Source: Candidatus Rifleibacteriota bacterium
GTDB lineage: Bacteria > UBP17 > UBA6191 > JACPRK01
NCBI GenBank assembly: GCA_016213865.1
Contig: JACQZL010000084.1
Span: forward strand, 1 to 21,928
Reading direction: 5' to 3'
DNA length: 21,928 nt
A model generated the notes under the pieces. It was given only the letters and a program-made list of their open reading frames with translations. It was not told the DNA's origin and ran no database searches. The translations under genes and the position numbers were made by a program. Below, piece after piece: positions 5,878-14,900 of the stretch; the first letter of the stretch is position 1; every line of letters starts with the position of its first letter.

Positions 5878-7308
5878 ATGCAGATGAACTTGACTAGACG
5901 GAGTTTCCTTCGCGGACTTGCAGGTGGAGCCGCCGTGATCGTCGGACCCGGCTTCGTGGGGCGATGGACTGCCCAGGGTTTGACCCTCCCCGGGCCCCAG
6001 GTCCTTCGGTTCCACGTGACCGATGCGCTCAAGGGGATGGTGACCGACAACTCGATCAACAGCGCCAAGTGCTACTTCTGGACCTTCCGGGAAGAGAGCC
6101 TGGAGGTCGAGGTGCCGGGCCCGCTGATCTACACCGCCGTCGGGCAGCAGATCGACCTCAGCGTCACGAACGACCTGGACGAGCCTCATGCCTTCTTCGT
6201 CCCCGGGATGTTCGATACCGGCCCCATCGCCCCCGGGCAGACGTTCACCGGTTCGTTCACACCCACGGTGGCCGGCTCGTTCCTCTACTACGATAACCTG
6301 AACGCGCCGGTCAACCGCGTGATGGGCCTGCACGGCGCCATGGTCGTCATGCCGGCCACGCCGGCACCGGGCCACCGCTACACCCCCTACTCGGCGCCCA
6401 CCCTGGCCGTCCAGAAGCTCTTCGACGACCTGGGCGCGCAGCCCTGGTGGCCGGGCCTGGCCTGGGAGGAGGGGGACTCCGCCACGTCCACTCCGCCCTT
6501 CCGCCAGCACGTGTGGGTGCTGCACCAGGCCAGTCCCAACCTCTTCAGGGAGGTGGGCAGCCTCGCGCCCGGGGTGCTGTACGACCCGCAGGCTTTCATC
6601 GACGCGTTCACGAACGACCCGTTCACCCCGGTTCCCAATAACAACCGGACTCCTCAGTACTTCACCATCAACGGTCAGTCCGGGCACTTCGCCCATGACA
6701 ACCCGGTCATCTGCCCGATGCACCGCGTCGGCGAGCCGGCCGTGGTCCGCATGTTGAACGCGGGGCTGTGGACCCATTCGATGCACCTGCACGCCAACCA
6801 CGAGTACGTGATCGGCGTCGACGGGGTGCCTCAGAGCAGCCTCATCTGGATCGACGTCTTCACTCTCCTGCCCATGCGGACCGTCGAGTGGCTGGTCCCG
6901 TTGATGCGGCCGCCGGATATCCCCAATCAGCGGGGCATCGGCCGGGCGGACCCGGGTCTGCGCACTCTGGCCGGCGGCAGCACGTGGCCACCCGCCGAGG
7001 AACTGGTCATGCAGATCCCCGGCCCGGGGCAACGGAGCGGGCAGGATCAGAACGGAAACCCCATCGACCTGGCCGTGGAAATGGCGCCGCTGTGCTACCC
7101 GATGCACGACCACAGCGAGCCGTCGCAAACGGCCCAGGGCGGCAACTACAACTGCGGGCTCATCTCGGGCCTCAACTTCATCGGAGACCGCAACCAGCCT
7201 CAGGGCGTCGTGACCTTCCCAGGAGAGCTCACGACCATGGCCTTGCACGAAGGCGGGCCGGAGGCGACCGGACCGGCAGCGGGCCCCGCGACTCGATTCC
7301 ACGGGTAA
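5878..7308 (+). CDS. Tat-exported multicopper oxidase-like protein (motif 3/4 half)
   Basis: This is a 476-residue protein. GGAGAGGG precedes ATG 5878. The N-terminus is a twin-arginine signal (TRRSFLR, residues 6-12, then a hydrophobic stretch), so it folds before export. Two cupredoxin-like domains are visible, about 45-165 and 255-440. Domain 1 lacks copper ligands: the usual His-x-His sites read HAFF and YYDN. Domain 2 has H300-SM-H303-L-H305, the spacing of the family's HPxHLH motif, and H410-D-H412 where the family has HCH. The type 1 copper Cys is therefore replaced by Asp411, although both His remain. This chain alone has only four of the eight His needed for a trinuclear copper centre. 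The next gene, 71 bp away, carries the other four. It probably forms a heteromeric oxidase with that protein; the substrate is unknown. Confidence 0.85.
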   Translation: MQMNLTRRSFLRGLAGGAAVIVGPGFVGRWTAQGLTLPGPQVLRFHVTDALKGMVTDNSINSAKCYFWTFREESLEVEVPGPLIYTAVGQQIDLSVTNDLDEPHAFFVPGMFDTGPIAPGQTFTGSFTPTVAGSFLYYDNLNAPVNRVMGLHGAMVVMPATPAPGHRYTPYSAPTLAVQKLFDDLGAQPWWPGLAWEEGDSATSTPPFRQHVWVLHQASPNLFREVGSLAPGVLYDPQAFIDAFTNDPFTPVPNNNRTPQYFTINGQSGHFAHDNPVICPMHRVGEPAVVRMLNAGLWTHSMHLHANHEYVIGVDGVPQSSLIWIDVFTLLPMRTVEWLVPLMRPPDIPNQRGIGRADPGLRTLAGGSTWPPAEELVMQIPGPGQRSGQDQNGNPIDLAVEMAPLCYPMHDHSEPSQTAQGGNYNCGLISGLNFIGDRNQPQGVVTFPGELTTMALHEGGPEATGPAAGPATRFHG

Positions 7309-7379
7309 TTCCACGGTCGCACCCTGAGCCACGGTCAGAAACCGGCCCCGTCCATGGAGGGGCCCGAGGAGAACTCAAC

Positions 7380-8789
7380 ATGTCCTTCAGCAACCCGGGA
7401 TTCACGATCCCACGCCGCTCGGTCGTCGGCATGGAGGCCCACTGGATCAAGATGTGGGACCCTCCCACCGCAAGTCCCGTCACGCCCGAGCTCCTGACCC
7501 CGACCAACCCCGTCCCGGAGGTCATGGCGGCCGCCGGCCACCAGCTTCCACCCTCCGTTCCCCACACGGTCCAGCGCGACCTCATGCACGGCGTGCTGCT
7601 TCCCGCGTGGGACGGCGCCAAGCAGCTCGCCTTCTTCCTCTTCGCGGACGGCGACAACCCCGCGACCGTGCTGGGCACCTACCCGGCCGCGACGCTTCGC
7701 GTGCCGCGCGGGGTGGTCTTCCACGGCGAGACCTCGGGCAAGGGGCCTCCCCCGCACACCATCCACTGGCACGGCATTGAGCCGACGCCGATGAACGACG
7801 GCGTGGGGCACTGCTCGATGGAGATAGGCAAGTACACCTACCAGTGGCAGCCGAACTTCATGGGTTCCTACTTCTATCACTGCCACCGGAATACCGTGCA
7901 GCACTTCGAGTTCGGTCTGTTCGGGTTCCTGATCATCATGGCGCCCGACGCCTACTTCTCCTCCATCGCCAGCACCAACCCGGACGGCAGTGTCGTCCTG
8001 AACAACATCCCGATCGGCGCGAGCTCCGACGGGAAGTTCCGCACCCAGGCCAACACCTCCAAGTACCCGGCGTTCCCGGGCTTCGTCCCCGGAGATCCGG
8101 TCTTCGGCGTGGCGGGCCCCAACGGCCTGGGCGTCGGATCGCCCCACGCATGGACCGTCCCCTACGACGTGGAAGCCCTCTGGGTGTTCGACGACCGCGA
8201 TTCCATCTGGAGCGACCTGGCGTCCAACGCCCGGACGACCTTCCCGGCGGCGGGCAGCATCCCGGGAGTCAATGACCAGTTCAACCTCAACGCCGGGGTC
8301 AACGGCTTCTTCGCGTTCAACGACTACCACGCCGACTACTGGTTCGTCACGGGTGTGCCCGTACGGGCCCACCTCGGCGAGACAGGACAGATCGACGCCA
8401 ACGTGGTCGTCCCTCCCGCGTTGAACAGCGGCATGACCGGCATGCAGGTCTCGGTCAATGCCCGCGTCGGCCAGACCATCCTGGTGAGGGCCCTGGATGC
8501 GGCGTACAACAGTGTCGAGCTCCAGTTCCCGGTCGATGTCCTGATCACCGCCTGGGACGGCCGTTCGCTGGGCGTGCCCCCGTTCGGACTCTACAGCGAG
8601 CCGCGCTTCGTGCCGGCCGGACAGGCCATCGAGATGAGCACCGCGCGGCGTTTCGACGCCCTGATCCGGGCTACCACGCCGATCAACTCCTTCGCTACCG
8701 CGAAGTTCATCGACACCCGAGGGCAGATCCCAGGACAACCGCAGCGGGTCGTGATGACGGCTCAGGTTCCGTTCGTGATCACCGCCTGA
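7380..8789 (+). CDS. Multicopper oxidase-like protein without own signal (motif 1/2 half)
   Basis: This is a 469-residue protein with GAGGAGAA ahead of ATG 7380. The N-terminus (MSFSNPGFTIPRRSVVG) has no hydrophobic export signal. The N-terminal cupredoxin contains H126-TI-H129-W-H131-G and H167-C-H169 with H175 and L180. That is four trinuclear-type His plus a plausible type 1 site (H126, C168, H175, axial L180). There are two more residues than usual between Cys168 and His175. The second half (about 300-469) looks like a cupredoxin without ligands. These motifs complement those of the preceding gene product. Together they supply HWH, HCH, HLH and HDH, the eight His of a complete multicopper oxidase. 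It could be exported as a passenger with its Tat-signalled partner (inference). The pair is probably one operon. Confidence 0.83.
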   Translation: MSFSNPGFTIPRRSVVGMEAHWIKMWDPPTASPVTPELLTPTNPVPEVMAAAGHQLPPSVPHTVQRDLMHGVLLPAWDGAKQLAFFLFADGDNPATVLGTYPAATLRVPRGVVFHGETSGKGPPPHTIHWHGIEPTPMNDGVGHCSMEIGKYTYQWQPNFMGSYFYHCHRNTVQHFEFGLFGFLIIMAPDAYFSSIASTNPDGSVVLNNIPIGASSDGKFRTQANTSKYPAFPGFVPGDPVFGVAGPNGLGVGSPHAWTVPYDVEALWVFDDRDSIWSDLASNARTTFPAAGSIPGVNDQFNLNAGVNGFFAFNDYHADYWFVTGVPVRAHLGETGQIDANVVVPPALNSGMTGMQVSVNARVGQTILVRALDAAYNSVELQFPVDVLITAWDGRSLGVPPFGLYSEPRFVPAGQAIEMSTARRFDALIRATTPINSFATAKFIDTRGQIPGQPQRVVMTAQVPFVITA

Positions 8790-8828
8790 GCGAGCAACGC
8801 TCGAAATCGACAAGGATCCCCGGGCAAG

Positions 8829-8868
8829 ACCTGCCTGGCCCGAGCCGTCACGGACAGGCCAGGCAGGT
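8829..8868 (+). promoter_or_regulatory. 12-bp inverted repeat after the oxidase pair
   Basis: ACCTGCCTGGCC (8829-8840) and GGCCAGGCAGGT (8857-8868) form a perfect 12-bp stem with a 16-nt loop, 39 bp past the stop of the second oxidase gene. No T tract follows. It could be a factor-dependent terminator, an mRNA 3'-end stabiliser, or a structure limiting read-through into the giant gene at 8990. Confidence 0.45.
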
Positions 8869-8989
8869 GGAGCCTGCGGCGATCGTCCAGAGACACCCAC
8901 GTTTGACGGGTTCTTCCCACCATGTTGGAGATTCCTGATCCCAGAGGCAGGCGCCGGGTCGCGCGAGCGATCCGCAAGGAGTTCGAGCC

Positions 8990-11900
8990 ATGAGAGCGAT
9001 TCGGTTTACTGATTGTGAGACGTGCGGTTCGGATGCCGGACGGCGTGCAGCTCGGCTGCGGGCGCCGATCCTGTGGTTGGCGGTTGCGCTACTGTCCGTG
9101 GTTTGCTCGCCGGCGGCGCTCGCGCTCGGCAACGGCCAGGCCGCCGGCCTGGTGCTGGGACAGCCAAACTTCACGACGTCCACCCTGGGCGGGGGCGCCG
9201 CGGGCATGAGCCTCCCGTACGGTGTCAGCAGCGACGGTACGCATTTCTTTGTCGGGGACGTCTTGAACAACCGGGTGTTGATCTGGAACAGGATGCCCAC
9301 GGCCGCTGGGACCCCCGCCGACGTGGTCGTGGGACAGCCGGACCTCGTCACGACCGCCCCCGGGCTGGAGGCCGACAGGCTCTACTACCCGTACGGCGTC
9401 AGCAGCGACGGCACTCGCCTCTTCGTCGCCGATCAGTACAACAACCGGGTCCTGATCTGGAACCGGATCCCCACGGCCGACGGGGTCCCCGCCGACGTGG
9501 TCCTGGGACAGCCGAGCTTCCTGGCCGGGGGTGCCAACATACCTGCCCGCGGCGCCGCCACCCTCAGCCTCCCGACGGGAGTCTTCTGTGACGGCACGCG
9601 CCTCTTCGTCGCCGACACCCAGAACAACCGGGTGCTGATCTGGAACACCGTCCCCACGCTCTCCGGGACCCCCGCCGACGTCGTCGTGGGACAGCCCAAC
9701 TTCGAGACCGGCAGCCCGAATAGCCCCAACTGCAACGCCCAGACACTGCACGTGCCGTCGGCCGTCTACTCCGACGGCACGCGTCTCTTCGTCTCCGACT
9801 TCGGCAATAACCGCGTGTTGATCTGGAACGTCATCCCGACCAACCACGGGCAGTCGGCCGACCTCGTCCTGGGGCAGTCCGACTTCGCTGGCCTGGCTCC
9901 CAACAACCCCAGTCTGGGTGCCGGCACGCTCAACGGTCCGCACGGCCTCTTCTTCGACGGCACCAGCCTCTCCGTCGCCGATCTCCACAACAACCGCGTG
10001 TTGCTCTGGACCGGCCTCCCCACGGTCAACAAGCAACCCGCCAACTTCGTGCTGGGGCAGGCGGGCTTCGCAAGCGGCCTCGCCAACTCCCCCGCGCTGG
10101 GCGCCGCGAGCCTGTTCGGCCCCTCCAATGTGTACTTCGCCGGCGGCCGGCTCTTCATCGCGGACTACTCCAATAACCGCGTCACGAGCCACCAGCTCCA
10201 GCCGACCGTGGCCCTCGCCTACAACCGCCCTGGCACCGCTTTCCCGGCCGGCCCGCTGACGATTTCGGCGACCTTCTCGGAAGTGCTCGCGACCGTGCCG
10301 ACGGTGGCCGTCGACGGCCAGGGGACGGCCAACGACGTCGCGCCGACCGCGATGAGCCCGACGGCCAATCCGCTGGTCTGGACCTTCGCGGCGACCCTCG
10401 TGTCCGGTGCGGACGGCCTTGCCACGGTCACGATCGCCAACGGAAGGAGCAACGCGGGCTACGAGAACGCCGCGGCCACGAACGCCACCTTCACGGTCGA
10501 CGCGACGGGTCCCGTCGCGACGCTGGCCTTCACCCGCGGCCCGGCTGTCCTGGGCGCCGGCGCGCTCTCCCTCACGGCTACCTTCGACGAGGCGACCGTC
10601 ACCCAACCCACCCTCGCGGTCACCGCCGGCGCCGAGTTCTTCAACGCCCCCGTCCTCCGGCAGGTCAGCGCCACTGTCTTCGCCTTCGACCTGACGGTGG
10701 GCGCCACCGCGACCGCCCAGGCCGGCTCGCCCTATTCGTTGACCCTCTCCGGCGCGTCCGACGCGCTCGGGAACGCGCAGGCCCAGACGGTTGTCAACGG
10801 GACCGTTGACACGGTCGCGCCGCCGGCGCCGGTGCTCTCCTTCAGCAGGGGGCCGGGCTTTGTCGGTTCCGGGCCTCTGACGGTGACGGCCGACTTCGTC
10901 GAGCCGCTCTTGTCGACCGTGGACCCGGTGTTGACCTTCAGTGGCGCCGCGGCCACGGCGGGCAACTTCAGCACGCTGACCCCGGTAGCAGCTCGCGTCA
11001 GCCCGACCCGTTTCGTTTACGACGTGACGGTGCAAGGAGCCCTGCCTCCGGCCGGCGCCGCGTACTCGGCGACCGTCGCGGGAGGCCAGGACCTGGGCGG
11101 CAACGTGCAGGCGCCGGCCGTGCAGAACGGCACGGTCCAGGCGCCGGCCACGCTCGCCTTCGGTGCCCTCTCGGCCCCTGCCAACGTCTCGCTGGGCCAG
11201 ACCTTCAACGCGGCCGTGGTCGTCACCAACCTCGGCGGCGCGACGGCTGTCATCACCTCGACCGCGTTGACCTTCAGCGGCGCAGGCATGACGGCGACCC
11301 CCGCCGCCGGCAACGTCACCACGCTCGCGGGCGGCGCCAGCTCGACGCTCAGCTTCACGGTCACGGCCGCTCTGACGGCGACCCCGGGCGTTCACGAGGC
11401 GACCCTGGCGGTGGCGGCACGGGACGATAGCAGCGGTGCCGACGCCAGCAAGGTCCTGGCCCTGGCGCCCGGCATCAACGTGGAGACCCAGTCGGCCCTC
11501 GCGTTCGGCACCTTCACGGCACCCTCTTTCGTCTTGCAGGGCCAGACCTTCAACGCCTCGGTCGTGGTCACCAACTCCGGCCAGGCGCGGGTCAACATCA
11601 CCTCGGCGGCCCTGACGTTCCTCCCGGGCGGGTTGACCGCGACGCCCGTGGGGTCGAACCCGTCGTCCCTGGACGGCGGCCAGAGTGCGACGTTCAACTT
11701 CGAGGTCAAGGTCGCACTCGACGCCCCGGCGGGCACGCACACGCCGTCGCTGGCGGTAACGGCAGTCGACGCCAACAGCGAGGCCGACGCGAGCCAGTTC
11801 GAAAACCTCTCGCCCACCGTCACGGTCCAGGCCCTGGCGACACTCTCGTTCGGGCCGCTCTCGGCGCCCGCCAAGGTCTCGCAAGGGCAGACCTTCAGCG

Positions 11901-14900
11901 CGGCCGTGGTCGTCACGAATCAGGGACAGCAGACGGCCCGCATCACGTCGACCGCGTTGACCTTCAGCGGCACCGGGCTGACCGCGAGCCCCTCGCAGGG
12001 GAACGCCACTACACTGGCCGGCGGGGTCAGCGCGACGTTCAACTTCTCGGTCACGGCGGCGGGGGACGCGCTCGCGGGCGCTCACCTCGCGACGCTCGCG
12101 GTGCTGGCCGCAGATCCCGACAGTGGCGCCGACGTGAGCGCCACCCAGAGCCTCTCCCCCGGAGTGACCGTGGAGACCCCGGCGGCACTCGCGTTCAGCG
12201 AGCTCACGGCACCCGCGGACCTCGCGCCGGGCCAGACCATCACCGTCAGCGTGGCCGTCACGAACCTGGGACAGGCCATTGCCGACGTCGTTTCGACGGC
12301 GCTCACCTTCAGCGGCAGCGGACTCACGGCCACGCCCTCGCAGGCGAACGCGACCGCCGTGGCCGGCGGAGGCAGCGCCACCTTCAGCTTCTCGGTGACC
12401 GCGGCACCCACGGCAACGGTCGGTGCCCACACGCCGACGTTGGCCGTGACCGCGAAGGACCGCAACAGCGACGCCAATGTGGACAAGACCCAGACGCTCT
12501 CGCCCGCCCTCACGGTAAGGGAGGCCGGAGTGCCGTTCATCTCGAGCGGGGCCACGGCCCCCATCGTGAACGACGTCGCGACGGCCATCACCCTGGCCGG
12601 TGGCGGCTTCACCGGGGTCACGGCGGTCCGTCTGGGCGACCCGGCCCACACGGTACTGACCGGCCTCCAGGTGAGAGACGACGCCAACCTCTCAGCGACG
12701 GTCCCGCGAGGCGTCCTCGCCGGGGACTGGGACGTGGTCCTGACGCGGCCCGCGGGCGACGTGACGGTGGCCGGTTTCAAGTTGACCGTGACGCCGGGAA
12801 TCTCGCTGGTGGTGAGCGTCACGCCGAGGCTGGCGACGCCCGACACGGCGACGGCGATCACCCTGACGGGCTCGGGCTTCACGGGTGCGACCGTGGTCAC
12901 GCTCGATGACGGAACGCGCACCCCGCTCACCAACCTGCGCGTGATAGATGACGGCACCCTGACGGCCACCCTGCCGGCCGGTCTCGCGCTCGGCACTTAC
13001 GATTTCCTCGTCACGACGCCGCGCGGTACCGGTTCGGCCGGCAGCGCGAGGGTGACCGTGGGCGCGGGCCCTGTGGCCGCCGCAGGTGGAGACCTCGAGC
13101 GCCTGGTCACCCAGACCGTCAACCTCGACGGCTCGGGCTCGACGGGGCCTGCAGGCGAGGCCCTGGTCTACCACTGGTCTCTTACTTCCCTCCCCGCGGG
13201 CAGCCAGGTCACTTCGGGCTCGCTCTCCGACAACAACACGAGCACCGCGGCAAGGCCGTCGTTCGTCCCGGATCGCAAGGGTACGTACGTCCTGTCGCTC
13301 GTCGTCAACGTCGGGGGCCTCAACTCGGCACCCGACACGGTGAACGTCAACATCGGCAACTCGACACCGGTGGCCGTGATTGCGGCCTTGCCTGCCGGTT
13401 CCGTCGGGGTCGCCATGGTGCTCGACGGCCGCGGCTCGTCCGACGCCAACGTGGAGGACGTGCTCACCTACCGCTGGAGCTTCCTTTCGGTTCCCCAGGG
13501 AAGCTCGGTGACGGCCGGCTCGATCTCGCCGAACAACACGATCTCCGCTTCCCGGCCCAGCTTCACGCCGGACCTCGCGGGCTCCTACAGGGTTGCGCTG
13601 GTGGTGGACGACGGCACGGCAAGCTCCGTGAGAGTCGAGGCCACGGCCCAGGTCACGGGCCAGGGCAATCAGGTCCCGACGGCCGACCTCCAGATCTCCG
13701 CCCTGACGGGAGGCCCGCGGCTCGTCGAGCTGGACGGCAGCGGCTCCAGGGCCTTCACGCCCCCTGACGGCAACCGGATCGTGACCTACGCCTGGAGCCT
13801 GGTCCAGAAGCCCGCGCAGGCCGCCGCGTTCAGTGCGACGACGGCCCGCGCCCGCTACGAGGCCAGAGTGCAAGGGACGTATCAGTTCTCGCTCACCGTG
13901 ACCGACCAGGCCAGCCAGACCGCGACCGCGACCAAGTCGATCGTCGTGGATGACGTCAAGCCGCGAGTGCACCTCGAGGACCATCTCGTGGTCATCCTGC
14001 CGCGGACCGGCGCCCCCGCCGGCCTGGTCACGACCGCGATCGTCCAGCTCGACGGTCGCCTGTCGGACGACGCCAACGGCGACACGATCAGCTACCGCTG
14101 GAGCGTCGTCTCGGCCCCCGTGGCAACCTCCGGGTTGATCCCGCAGGCCGAGCTCACGAGCCCCGTGGCAACGCTGCACTTCCCGACTGACCTCGACCCG
14201 ACCAACACCTTCCTGCTGGGTGCGGGGAGCTACGTGGTCCGGCTGACGGTCTCGGACGGCGACGAGGCAGAATCCGACGAGTTCGAAATCACGGCCCTCG
14301 ACCCGTTGGTGTTGCTGCCCTGGGCCGACGCGGGCGTCAACGAGACCTACCTGGTCCGGTTCCTGTCGCCTGGCGTGATCGCGGAAACGGTGCCCGATCC
14401 AACGGTGGCCGGAGGGGTCAACAACCTCAGAGACTTCGTGCGCCTCGACGGGCACGAGAGCGTCGATCCTCGTGGCCGGACCCTGACCTACCGGTGGAGC
14501 GTCGCTCGCGACAGCCAGGGCAACCCGCTGATCCCCACCGGGGCCCAAGTGCCGGTGCTGGCGGGCGCCACAACTCACCTCCCCACCTTCGTTCCGAGCG
14601 TCGAGGGTCCGTACACGTTCGAGTTGATCGTCAACAACGGGGCCTTCGACAGCCGTCGGGACCGCGTCACGGTGACCATCCTGTCGGCCGAGGCCCAGAA
14701 CCACCGGCCGCATCCCGAACTGGTCGTGGAGGACCTGGCCCACGCGGACCCGAGAACCCCGCTCGACGCGCTGCGCTCGTTCACGGTGGGAGACACGGTC
14801 CAGTTGAACGCTTCGACCTCCTCCGATCGCGACGCCGAGGACCGCACCTCCGGGCTGCGTTACCAGTGGCGGCAACTCGAGGGTGAGAGCGTGACGCTGA

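Noticed and set aside
5764..7332. 522-codon minus-strand frame opposite the first oxidase gene
   Set aside because: Antisense shadow; the plus strand carries the Tat signal and copper motifs.
7335..8900. 521-codon minus-strand frame opposite the second oxidase gene
   Set aside because: Antisense shadow with no recognisable features.
9089..12649. 1186-codon open frame on the minus strand
   Set aside because: It lies opposite the giant surface protein gene. Its translation is Arg/Gly-rich low complexity without domains, as expected from high third-position G+C of the true gene.
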